Shown here: positions 1 through 6,487 of the stretch, piece after piece
How the letters are laid out: each line of letters begins with the position of its first letter
Position numbering within the stretch: the first letter of the stretch is position 1
Assembly (NCBI GenBank): GCA_947175845.1
Contig: CAMWOK010000034.1
Coordinates: 1-15,490, forward strand
Direction of reading: 5' to 3'
DNA from: an uncultured Lachnospiraceae bacterium
Lineage (GTDB): Bacteria; Bacillota; Clostridia; Lachnospirales; Lachnospiraceae
DNA length: 15,490 bases
Position numbers and translations under genes: made by a program
The notes under the pieces: generated by a model
What the model saw: the letters and a program-made list of their open reading frames with translations, nothing else
Told to the model about the DNA's origin: nothing
Database searches by the model: none

Positions 1-85
1 CAAAATCATAATCGAACTTTGTGATATCGTTAACGAAAGATTTTACCTTATCAATAGAGTTTAAAGAAATCTGAATTGTTTTCAT
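1..85 (-). CDS. HPr-like phosphocarrier-fold protein, N-terminal part only
   Basis: The gene runs off the left edge of the window; 28 codons are visible, starting with ATG at 85-83 (reading MKTIQISLNSIDKVKSF and continuing to a D-Y-D-F stretch). An excellent ribosome binding site (AAGGAGG, minus strand, within 91-100) sits 5-8 bases upstream, so the start is secure. The fragment resembles the first strand and helix of HPr-family proteins, small PTS phosphocarriers of about 85 residues. Canonical HPr has an active-site His near residue 15 in a T-G-x-H-A-R-P motif. Here the aligned stretch reads S-I-D-K-V-K-S and has no His, so it is probably an HPr-like protein that is not phosphorylated in the usual way. 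The gene is divergent from mtaB. Family assignment rests on only 28 residues plus my recollection of similar Lachnospiraceae proteins. Confidence 0.68.
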   Translation of the reverse strand, partial: MKTIQISLNSIDKVKSFVNDITKFDYDF

Positions 86-120
86 TCTAACTACCTCCTT
101 TTATTATAACCTTCCTTTTT

Positions 121-149
121 ATAATAAAGGGAAACCGTGGAAAAGTCAA
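121..149 (-). promoter_or_regulatory. Promoter for the HPr-like gene
   Basis: On the minus strand TTGACT (149-144) is followed after exactly 17 bp by TATTAT (126-121), close to the sigma-A consensus, and transcription would start about 30 bases before the ATG. The -10 lies inside one arm of an 8-bp inverted repeat (TTATTATA at 101-108, TATAATAA at 120-127), so a repressor could act here. The promoter is seen directly; the operator idea is inference. Confidence 0.62.
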
Positions 150-312
150 CTAAAGATAAAAAACAGTTGTCATGAAAAATGACGAAAATAAGCTAAAATA
201 ATGTACAAATTGACATCAATGCCAAAACTACTGTGCGGCGTCAGCATTTATTTTGCCAAGCCGGCTGAAATGACACAAAAACAATACAGATAAGGAAGGA
301 GGACCATCTGAG

Positions 313-1623
313 ATGAAGACAGTGGCATATCACAATCTGGGATGTAAAGTAAACGCATATGAAATGGATGCGATGCTGCAGGCGCTCAGAGAGCACGGAT
401 ATCAGATCGTGCCATTTGAGCAAAAGGCAGATATCTATATTGTAAACACATGTACGGTGACAAACATTGCAGACAGAAAGAGCCGGCAGATGCTCCACCG
501 GGCAAAGAAGACCAACCCGGAGGGGATCGTCGTGGCAGTCGGATGCTACGTGCAGTCCGACACGCGCGCGGTGGAGGCGGACTGCGCCGTCGATCTTCTG
601 GTGGGAAACAACAGAAAGAAAGATCTGGTTGAAATTCTTGAAAGTTACATGGAGGGCGTGGCCAGAAAGAGCGTGATCGATATCAGCCGCACCGCCGAGT
701 ACGAGGAGATGCAGCTGACATCGACCGCGGAGCACACGCGGGCATACATCAAGATACAGGACGGGTGCAACCAGTTCTGTACCTACTGCATGATACCCTA
801 CGCTAGGGGGCGGGTCAGAAGCCGCCCGAGGCAGGCTGTGGCCGAGGAGATCCGGGGGCTTGCGGCGGCGGGCTACAGGGAGTTTGTGCTGACCGGCATA
901 CATATCAGTTCGTATGGTATGGATTTCAATGACGGGGAAAACCTGCTCTCACTGCTTCAGGCGATCGATGGGATTGAGGGGGTGGAGCGGATTCGTTTAG
1001 GCTCGCTTGAGCCGCGCATTGTCACAAGGGAGTTTGCAGAGAGCCTGTCGCAGCTTCGACATCTCTGCCCCCATTTTCATCTGTCCCTTCAGAGCGGCTG
1101 TGAGACAGTGCTCGAGCGCATGAACCGGCATTATACACCCGGGCAGTATCTTGCGGGAGTAGCATTTCTGCGCACCTTTTTTGCACACCCCGCAGTCACC
1201 ACCGATGTGATTGTGGGATTTCCCGGAGAGACGCAGGAGGAGTTTGAGCGCACGCGCCAGTTTGTGGAGGATGTCGAATTTTACGAGATGCATATTTTTA
1301 AGTACTCCAGGAGAAAGGGCACAAAAGCGGCAGTGATGCCAAACCAGGTGCCGGAGGACATAAAGACGGCCAGAAGCGGCGTGCTGCAGGACATTGAAAG
1401 GCGGGACTCTGCAAAGTTCCGGGCGTACTATATCGGAAAGACTGTCGAGATTTTGGTGGAGGAGAGGAGGCTGATCGCAGGGACGCAATACTGGATTGGA
1501 CACACAAAAGAGTATGTGAAGGCGGCGTGTGCACTGCCGGGGCAGAACATGGAAAATCAGATGATTGCAGGGAAAGTAAAAGGGTTTCTCGAGGACGAAA
1601 TTTTGGAGATAACGGTCTCTTAA
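313..1623 (+). CDS. mtaB: tRNA t6A37 methylthiotransferase MtaB
   Basis: This radical-SAM enzyme adds a methylthio group to N6-threonylcarbamoyladenosine at position 37 of tRNAs reading ANN codons. The 436-residue length is typical. The N-terminal MTTase domain has its three [4Fe-4S] cysteines at C11 (LGCKVN), C47 (NTCTVTN) and C78 (VGCYVQ). The radical-SAM core has C152, C156 and C159 (CNQFCTYC, followed by a PYARGRVRSR stretch). A TRAM-like RNA-binding region occupies roughly residues 375-436. The LGCKVN start and the R-G-R-V-R-S-R motif fit MtaB (YqeV type) better than MiaB or RimO. ATG 313 is preceded by AAGGAGG at 296-302. The gene stands alone: it diverges from the HPr-like gene and a new promoter follows it. 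I could not identify its own promoter with confidence. Confidence 0.95.
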   Translation: MKTVAYHNLGCKVNAYEMDAMLQALREHGYQIVPFEQKADIYIVNTCTVTNIADRKSRQMLHRAKKTNPEGIVVAVGCYVQSDTRAVEADCAVDLLVGNNRKKDLVEILESYMEGVARKSVIDISRTAEYEEMQLTSTAEHTRAYIKIQDGCNQFCTYCMIPYARGRVRSRPRQAVAEEIRGLAAAGYREFVLTGIHISSYGMDFNDGENLLSLLQAIDGIEGVERIRLGSLEPRIVTREFAESLSQLRHLCPHFHLSLQSGCETVLERMNRHYTPGQYLAGVAFLRTFFAHPAVTTDVIVGFPGETQEEFERTRQFVEDVEFYEMHIFKYSRRKGTKAAVMPNQVPEDIKTARSGVLQDIERRDSAKFRAYYIGKTVEILVEERRLIAGTQYWIGHTKEYVKAACALPGQNMENQMIAGKVKGFLEDEILEITVS

Positions 1624-1655
1624 GACAGTATTAACACATTTTCGTGCAGTAACTC

Positions 1656-1684
1656 TTGAATTTTGCGGCAAATTAAGTTATGAT
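1656..1684 (+). promoter_or_regulatory. Promoter of the ireB-ruvX-rnj operon
   Basis: TTGAAT (1656-1661), a 17-bp spacer and TATGAT (1679-1684) match the sigma-A consensus well. The predicted start near 1691 gives a leader of about 85 nt before the IreB-like gene. No terminator is visible between mtaB and this promoter, so read-through from mtaB is possible. Confidence 0.75.
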
Positions 1685-1774
1685 ATCTATAACAGTGCAA
1701 AACGAACGATGCAGGACGGCAATGCATAGGCGGCAGGAAAATACGAAAGCTCATCATTGGAAGGAGCATAGAGA

Positions 1775-2062
1775 ATGGAAGATTTGACACGTACACAATT
1801 TATACAGTTAGCGCCGGAGGATCTCGGAGAGACCGCTTCGGTGAAGGATGTGATTGCTTCTGTCTATGCTGCGCTTACAGAGAAAGGGTACAATCCGGTA
1901 AATCAGATTGTCGGCTATATCATGTCAGGGGACCCGACCTATATCACCAGCCATAAGGGGGCCAGAGCGATGATCATGAAGGTGGAGCGGGACGAGCTTG
2001 TGGAGGAGATGTTCCGGTCCTACATTCAGAATGCGGGATGGGACAGGACTCGAAGATTCTGA
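1775..2062 (+). CDS. ireB: IreB/UPF0297-family regulatory phosphoprotein
   Basis: This small cytosolic protein belongs to the family of Enterococcus IreB and Bacillus YrzL. In Enterococcus faecalis IreB is phosphorylated on N-terminal threonines by the PASTA kinase IreK and negatively controls cephalosporin resistance. The family core is clear: YAALTEKGYNPVNQIVGYI (residues 31-49), then SGDPTYITSHKGAR and KVERDELVEEM. Two threonines near the N-terminus (T5, T7) sit where the enterococcal phosphosites (T4, T7 as I recall) lie. The last 12 residues (IQNAGWDRTRRF) are not part of the usual core and make the protein slightly long (95 versus about 85-90). AAGGAG at 1761-1766 supports ATG 1775. It is the first gene of the operon, ahead of ruvX, an arrangement common in Firmicutes. 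A role in envelope stress here is inferred from the family. Confidence 0.92.
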   Translation: MEDLTRTQFIQLAPEDLGETASVKDVIASVYAALTEKGYNPVNQIVGYIMSGDPTYITSHKGARAMIMKVERDELVEEMFRSYIQNAGWDRTRRF

Positions 2063-2114
2063 CGGGAACCGGTGTGCGGAGTCTGAGATATGAGTGACCA
2101 GGATGGAGAGATGC

Positions 2115-2558
2115 ATGAGGAAAATGGGACTTGACTTTGGGTCGAAGACCGTGGGAGTGGCCATCAGCGACCCTCTTTTTATCACAGCCCAGGGAGTTGA
2201 GATCGTGCGCAGAAAGTCTGCGAACAAGCTTCGTCAGACGCTGGCAAGGCTCGAGGAATTGATAGTGGAGTACGAGGTGGACGAGATCGTTCTTGGGTAT
2301 CCAAAGAACATGAACGCCACCGAGGGAGAACGGGTGGAGAAGACCCTTGCCTTCAAGGAGATGCTCGAGAGAAGGACAGGGCTTGAGGTACAGCTGTGGG
2401 ACGAGCGTTTGACCACAGTGGCAGCAGATAAAGCGATGATGGAAGCCGGTATAAGACGTGAGGAGCGCAGGGAGCACGTTGACAGGATAGCGGCAGTTTT
2501 TATTTTGCAGGGGTATTTGGATTATCTGAAAAATAAGGAAAGGTATGGACTACAATAA
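2115..2558 (+). CDS. ruvX: RuvX/YqgF, pre-16S rRNA nuclease or Holliday junction resolvase-like protein
   Basis: RuvX (YqgF) has an RNase H-like fold and acts in 16S rRNA 5'-end maturation; it is also annotated as a putative Holliday junction resolvase. I chose ATG 2115 (147 residues) because the family begins M-x-x-x-GLDFG at its N-terminus and GGAG at 2105-2108 is well spaced. An in-frame GTG at 2094 and ATG at 2103 would add seven or four residues. Visible motifs are GLDFGSKTVGVAISD (acidic D7), IVLGYPKNMNATEG (59-71), LWDERLTT (D96/E97) and the late HVDRIAAVFILQ (D123), which supply the usual acidic active site. The stop codon overlaps the next gene's ATG by one base (TAATG), indicating translational coupling. 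Confidence 0.93.
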   Translation: MRKMGLDFGSKTVGVAISDPLFITAQGVEIVRRKSANKLRQTLARLEELIVEYEVDEIVLGYPKNMNATEGERVEKTLAFKEMLERRTGLEVQLWDERLTTVAADKAMMEAGIRREERREHVDRIAAVFILQGYLDYLKNKERYGLQ

Positions 2559-2818
2559 TGGAAAAAATTACCTTCATGCCGGATGGCGAGGATGCGGCAG
2601 TTGATTTTTATGTGCTGGAGCAGACGACTATCGGCGGGGTGAATTATATTTTGGTAACAGATGCGGAGGAAGAGGAGGATGGCGAAGCATACATTTTGAA
2701 GGCTTTCCCCGGTGCAGACGATCGTGAGCAGGTTTATCGCATGGTGGAAAATGACGAGGAATTTGCGGCTGTAGCTGGAGTTTTCGAAAATATGCTGGAT
2801 GACATCGACCTTGTCTAA
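2558..2818 (+). CDS. DUF1292 family acidic protein
   Basis: This 86-residue, strongly acidic cytosolic protein has no known biochemical function. The sequence fits DUF1292: an N-terminal segment opening MEKITFMPDGEDAAVDFYVLE, a central G-x-x-Y-I-L-V-T-D strand followed by an acidic run (EEEEDGEA), a Y-I-L-K strand, and a C-terminal helix ending in the ENMLDDIDLV segment. DUF1292 genes are commonly found directly after ruvX in Firmicutes, and that context holds here. The ATG overlaps the ruvX stop codon, so translation is probably coupled; only a weak Shine-Dalgarno is present inside ruvX. The gap to RNase J is 45 bases with no obvious terminator or promoter. Confidence 0.88.
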   Translation: MEKITFMPDGEDAAVDFYVLEQTTIGGVNYILVTDAEEEEDGEAYILKAFPGADDREQVYRMVENDEEFAAVAGVFENMLDDIDLV

Positions 2819-2863
2819 TATTTATAAGTAAGAAACGGATAAAAACGTTACAGGAGGTTTATT

Positions 2864-4534
2864 TTGAAACAGAACAAACAAAATACGTCAAAGCTTAAGA
2901 TTATTCCTTTGGGAGGTCTTGAGCAGATTGGTATGAACATTACTGCCTTTGAGTATGAAGACAGTATTGTTGTGGTGGACTGCGGTCTGAGTTTTCCGGC
3001 AGATGACATGCTGGGTGTCGATCTTGTGATCCCCGATGTCACCTATCTGAAAAACAATCAGGACAAAGTAAAAGGCTTTGTCATCACTCACGGGCACGAG
3101 GATCACATCGGCGCGCTGCCGTATGTGCTCAAGGAGATCAACGTTCCGGTGTACGGGACAAAGCTGACAATGGGAATTATCGAGAACAAACTCACAGAGC
3201 ACAACCTGATTCACAATGTGCGCAGGAAGGTAGTCAAATTTGGTCAGAATATCAATCTGGGTTGTTTTCGGATAGAATTTATCAAGACAAATCACAGCAT
3301 TGTCGATGCGGCGGCGCTCGCGATCTACTCGCCTGCGGGAATCGTGGTGCACACGGGGGATTTCAAGGTGGATTACACGCCTGTGTACGGGGACGCTATC
3401 GATCTGCAGCGGTTTGCGGAGCTTGGCAAAAAGGGTGTGCTCGCCCTGATGTGCGACAGCACCAACGCAGAGCGGCCCGGATTTACCCCGTCGGAGAAGA
3501 AGCTCGGGCCGGTGTTTGACTCTCTTTTTGAGGAGCACAAGAAGACCAGAATCATCATTGCAACGTTTGCGTCCAACGTGGACCGGGTGCAGCAGATTAT
3601 CAACACAGCCGACAAATTCGGGCGGAAAGTGGTGGTTGAGGGGCGGAGCATGGTCAACATCATCGAGACAGCTTCCAAACTAAATCGCATCAGCATCCCG
3701 GAAAACACGCTGATTGATATCGAGCGGCTGAAAAACTATCCCAAGGACAAGACAGTCATCATCACGACCGGAAGCCAGGGAGAGAGCATGGCAGCGCTCA
3801 GCCGCATGGCGAGCGGCATGCACAAGAAGATTTCGATCGGAAAGGGTGACACCGTCATCTTCTCGTCCAACCCGATCCCGGGAAATGAGAAGGCGGTCAC
3901 AAAGGTCATCAATGAACTCTTCAAAAAAGGAGCCGACGTGATTTTCCAGGACACACATGTATCCGGACATGCCTGCCAGGAGGAGATCAAGCTGATTTAC
4001 ACCCTGACCAAGCCCAAGTATGCAGTGCCGGCGCACGGTGAGTTCAAACACCTGAAAGCGCAGGCAAAGATTGCGATGGATCTGGGCTTCGACAAGGATG
4101 ATGTGTTTATCCTGCAGTCGGGCGACGTGCTCGCGCTGGATGCAAACAGTGCCAGCATCACGGGAAAGGTGCCGGTGGGTGCCGTGCTCGTGGACGGGCT
4201 TGGCGTCGGAGATGTCGGAAATGTCGTGCTGCGGGACAGACAGCATCTGGCAGAGGATGGCATCCTGATCGTGGTGATGTCGCTCGACGGCGCTTCGGGC
4301 GAGCTGCTGGCAGGGCCGGATATCGTATCGCGCGGTTTTGTGTATGTGAAGGAGTCGGACGAGCTGCTCGAGGAGGCGCGCAAGCTGATCGAGAAAGCCG
4401 TGCTTGGATGTCTCAAGAAAAATATCACGGACTGGGGTAAGATCAAGGGAACCATCAAGGACACGCTGGGAGAGTTTGTGTGGAAAAAGACAAAGAGGCG
4501 TCCGATGATTCTGCCGATCATTATGGAAACATAG
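2864..4534 (+). CDS. rnj: Ribonuclease J (metallo-beta-lactamase/beta-CASP)
   Basis: RNase J is a zinc-dependent endo- and 5'-3' exoribonuclease central to mRNA decay and rRNA maturation in Firmicutes. The 556-residue length is normal. The metallo-beta-lactamase motif THGHEDHIGALPY has H76, H78, D80 and H81; further metal-ligand candidates are H144 (KTNHSI) and D166 (HTGDFK). The beta-CASP domain shows HVSGHA (H365, H369) and PAHGEF (H391). The C-terminal domain with the LLEEARKLIEKA helix is present. The start is TTG at 2864, chosen because AGGAGG at 2852-2857 is ideally spaced and the N-terminal protein reads KLKIIPLGGLEQIGMN as in the family. I cannot decide between RnjA and RnjB from the sequence alone. 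It sits in an operon with ruvX and the DUF1292 gene. Confidence 0.95.
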   Translation: MKQNKQNTSKLKIIPLGGLEQIGMNITAFEYEDSIVVVDCGLSFPADDMLGVDLVIPDVTYLKNNQDKVKGFVITHGHEDHIGALPYVLKEINVPVYGTKLTMGIIENKLTEHNLIHNVRRKVVKFGQNINLGCFRIEFIKTNHSIVDAAALAIYSPAGIVVHTGDFKVDYTPVYGDAIDLQRFAELGKKGVLALMCDSTNAERPGFTPSEKKLGPVFDSLFEEHKKTRIIIATFASNVDRVQQIINTADKFGRKVVVEGRSMVNIIETASKLNRISIPENTLIDIERLKNYPKDKTVIITTGSQGESMAALSRMASGMHKKISIGKGDTVIFSSNPIPGNEKAVTKVINELFKKGADVIFQDTHVSGHACQEEIKLIYTLTKPKYAVPAHGEFKHLKAQAKIAMDLGFDKDDVFILQSGDVLALDANSASITGKVPVGAVLVDGLGVGDVGNVVLRDRQHLAEDGILIVVMSLDGASGELLAGPDIVSRGFVYVKESDELLEEARKLIEKAVLGCLKKNITDWGKIKGTIKDTLGEFVWKKTKRRPMILPIIMET

Positions 4535-4550
4535 TCTGGGAGGTGCAGCG

Positions 4551-4946
4551 ATGAATGCAAAACAGTTCTTGGGGGCGATCTCCGCGATGATCATCCGGAT
4601 TGCGATGGCAGCAGTGATCATTGTCGCGGTGTTTCGGCTTGCAGTATACGCATATGATTTCGGCTATCAGGTGTTTGCCGACGTGTCCGTGAGCGAGGGC
4701 GAAGGCCGGGTCGTCAGCGTCGTCGTGTCCGACGGCCTAAGCAGCAGGGAGCTTGCAAAACTATTGGAACAGAAGGGCCTGATCAACGACGCCAATGTGT
4801 TCTATGTCTATGAGCGGCTCTCCGATTACAAGGATAAGTTAAAACCCGGAACGTATGAGCTGAGCACCGCCATGAATGCCGAGGAGATGCTTGAGATAAT
4901 GTGTGACACGCAGGCAGAACCGGAATCGGAATCCGAGGAAAATTAA
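4551..4946 (+). CDS. Short MltG/YceG-like membrane protein lacking the catalytic domain
   Basis: The 131-residue protein has one hydrophobic segment (about residues 10-34), then an extracytoplasmic region resembling the N-terminal LysM-like part of the lytic transglycosylase MltG: VVSDGLSSRELAKLLEQKGL, then NVFYVYERLSDYKDKLKPG and TYELSTAMNAEEML (about 56-114). Full MltG is about 330-400 residues and carries a catalytic Glu further along; here the protein stops after an acidic tail (PESESEEN). It is therefore probably not an active transglycosylase. It may be a regulator or partner of one, or bind glycan. RBS GGGAGG lies just upstream. The gene follows rnj by 16 bases and is closed by a strong terminator, so it is last in the operon. 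Confidence 0.78.
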   Translation: MNAKQFLGAISAMIIRIAMAAVIIVAVFRLAVYAYDFGYQVFADVSVSEGEGRVVSVVVSDGLSSRELAKLLEQKGLINDANVFYVYERLSDYKDKLKPGTYELSTAMNAEEMLEIMCDTQAEPESESEEN

Positions 4947-4956
4947 GATTCTGCAT

Positions 4957-4999
4957 GGAAAGGATATGACTGTTTTGGTCATATCCCTTTTCGATTTTT
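4957..4999 (+). terminator. Rho-independent terminator of the ireB-rnj operon
   Basis: A perfect 9-bp stem (GGATATGAC at 4962-4970, GTCATATCC at 4978-4986) is extended by A-T pairs around a bulged C and followed by TTTTCGATTTTT. It starts about 10 bases after the MltG-like stop codon. Confidence 0.85.
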
Positions 5000-5065
5000 G
5001 CCCCATCCCGCACCGGCGCAGAGACCATTCAACACAAAAATACAACCATGAACTGGAGGCAGGAT

Positions 5066-5503
5066 ATGAAAGGTGGCCATAGGAGGGGAATCACCCTTTT
5101 ATTTATAATATACCTAGCGATAGTGCTGCGGATCACCGTGTTCCGCTCCACATTTACAGTGCAGAATCTGTGTCTGAATGGCAGGATTATCCTGACATTT
5201 TTTGAGGGATATATCGCGCTGATCCGGCAGAGAAACTGGTTTTCCTTCATATATCTTTTCTTTGGAAATATAGTGTGGTTTGTTCCGTTTGGAATGTATC
5301 TGCAGTACATGGGAAAGACGAAAACACTGCTGCGCACTGCAGCGTGCGGGCTGCTGTTCTCACTCTGTATCGAGACGATGCAGTATGTATTTGGAACGGG
5401 CTATTCCGAGCTGGACGACCTGATACTGAACACGATCGGCACGTGGATCGGAGCAGCCATGGTGCGCATGGTTTTTCAAAAGAGCCAGGGTATAGCAGGC
5501 TGA
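5066..5503 (+). CDS. VanZ-like family membrane protein
   Basis: This predicted integral membrane protein of 145 residues has about four hydrophobic segments (roughly residues 8-25, 58-80, 88-110 and 120-137). VanZ-family hallmarks are visible: FGNIVWFVPFGMYLQ (66-80), LLFSLCIETMQYVFG (96-110) and the S-E-L-D-D-L-I-L-N-T-I-G-T-W-I-G stretch (114-129). VanZ of the VanA cluster gives low-level teicoplanin resistance, but most family members, including isolated ones like this, have no proven role; a resistance role here is unsupported. I chose ATG 5066 because GGAGG at 5055-5059 is well spaced; an upstream in-frame ATG (5048) has no ribosome binding site. No promoter is evident between the preceding terminator and this start. 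Confidence 0.88.
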   Translation: MKGGHRRGITLLFIIYLAIVLRITVFRSTFTVQNLCLNGRIILTFFEGYIALIRQRNWFSFIYLFFGNIVWFVPFGMYLQYMGKTKTLLRTAACGLLFSLCIETMQYVFGTGYSELDDLILNTIGTWIGAAMVRMVFQKSQGIAG

Positions 5504-5509
5504 GAGAAA

Positions 5510-5636
5510 TTATACTGGCGGTCGAAAAGGCTGACCGCCAGTATAGAGTTATGCGCACAGCCGCATGAGGAAATATGCCGCTTCGCGGCTGCGGCTGACG
5601 CAATACTCACGGCAGATTTCATCTGTCGTGAGTATA
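5510..5636 (+). repeat. Structured intergenic repeat, copy A
   Basis: This 127-bp element lies between vanZ-like and cutC and recurs at 9551-9678 in the same orientation with three substitutions and one single-base indel. It is built almost wholly of hairpins. Stem 1: TATACTGGCGGTC (5511-5523) pairs perfectly with GACCGCCAGTATA (5533-5545). Stem 2: CAGCCGCA (5558-5565) pairs with TGCGGCTG (5590-5597), enclosing GCCGC-TTC-GCGGC. Stem 3: ATACTCACGGCAGAT (5603-5617) pairs with ATCTGTCGTGAGTAT (5621-5635), with one G-U. Its ends are inverted (TATACT and AGTATA). It could be a MITE/REP-like mobile repeat or a conserved RNA structure. It may also attenuate vanZ read-through into cutC. Confidence 0.88.
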
Positions 5637-5671
5637 TTTTGAGCGTGGACAGCACGCGGAGAGGAGCAGAA

Positions 5672-6433
5672 ATGAAATCATATTTGTTGGAGTGCTGTGT
5701 GGACAGTACGGAATCGGCGCTGGCGGCAGCCAGGGGTGGTGCGGACAGGCTGGAGCTTTGCAGCGGCCTTGTCATAGGCGGAATTTCTCCGGGACTTTCG
5801 CTGTTTGAGGAGATCCGGCAGCACTGCGCGCTGCCGATACGCGTGCTGCTTCGCCCCCGCTTTGGGGATTTTCTCTATACCGCGCATGAAATTTCTGTCA
5901 TGGCGCGTGAGGTGGAGCTGTTTCAAAAAGCGGGTGCGGAGGGGATCGTGATCGGATGCCTCCAAAAGGACGGAAGCCTTGACGTGGGGCAGATGCGGGA
6001 GCTGATGTCGGCTGGACAGGGCATGGGAGTGACACTGCACAGGGCTTTTGACGTGTGCGCGGATCCGATGGAGGCGTACAGACAGGCGGCAGAGCTTGGC
6101 ATTGATACCATACTGACTTCGGGGCAGGCGGCGGACTGCACAAAAGGAATGTCCCTGCTCAGGTCCCTCAAGGAGCTGTCGATGGAGAGCGGCGGGCCGG
6201 AGATCATGGCGGGGGCCGGAGTGACGCCCGAAGTGATCCGGCAGTTTCTTGCGGACACGAAGATAACGCACTTCCACATGTCCGGCAAGAAGACACTCGA
6301 CAGCGGCATGGTATTTCGCAGGCAGGGGGTTCCCATGGGGATTCCGGGGATGGATGAGTACAGTGTTTTCCGGACAGACGAGAAGGTGGTTGCCGCGGCT
6401 GCATCATGTCTTGCGGAATGCGCGCAGGCATGA
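5672..6433 (+). CDS. cutC: CutC family protein
   Basis: This is a cytosolic TIM-barrel protein of the CutC family (253 residues, typical). It was originally linked to copper homeostasis in E. coli, though later work questioned this and its biochemical role remains unclear. Family features visible: N-terminal YLLECCVDSTESALAAA, then GGADRLELCSGLVIGGISPG (28-47), RVLLRPRFGDFLYT, AEGIVIGCLQKDGSLD, GVTLHRAFDVC (conserved H and D) and DTILTSGQA. ATG 5672 follows AGGAG at 5662-5666; an upstream in-frame TTG (5639) lies at the edge of the repeat and is unlikely. The gene is downstream of repeat copy A and 54 bases upstream of the ABC exporter with no terminator between, so the two may be co-transcribed. 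I see no copper-binding or copper-regulated site nearby. Confidence 0.93.
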   Translation: MKSYLLECCVDSTESALAAARGGADRLELCSGLVIGGISPGLSLFEEIRQHCALPIRVLLRPRFGDFLYTAHEISVMAREVELFQKAGAEGIVIGCLQKDGSLDVGQMRELMSAGQGMGVTLHRAFDVCADPMEAYRQAAELGIDTILTSGQAADCTKGMSLLRSLKELSMESGGPEIMAGAGVTPEVIRQFLADTKITHFHMSGKKTLDSGMVFRRQGVPMGIPGMDEYSVFRTDEKVVAAAASCLAECAQA

Positions 6434-6487
6434 TGCAGGCAAGACTTTGGAATACGGTTTGACAGGACGTTGAAAAGGGAGACAGCG

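Noticed and set aside
169..183. GTCAT/ATGAC small inverted repeat upstream of mtaB
   Set aside because: Only 5 bp per arm and no T-run; too weak to call an operator or terminator.
210..238. TTGACA at 210-215 as a promoter for mtaB
   Set aside because: The -35 is perfect, but at 16-18 bp spacing the sequence is GC-rich (GTGCGG) and has no -10.
2094..2114. GTG 2094 as the ruvX start
   Set aside because: Adds seven residues not seen in the family and has no well-placed ribosome binding site; ATG 2115 fits both.
5504..5671. CRISPR-like array in the repeat region
   Set aside because: Only one unit at each locus, with no spacer series; the repeats are dispersed and internally paired.
5476..5775. 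Open frames on the minus strand across repeat copies A and B as small proteins
   Set aside because: They exist because the repeat is open in several frames; they have no ribosome binding site and overlap genuine genes.
6459..6487. TTGACA-like promoter between cutC and the ABC exporter
   Set aside because: No -10 follows at a workable distance.
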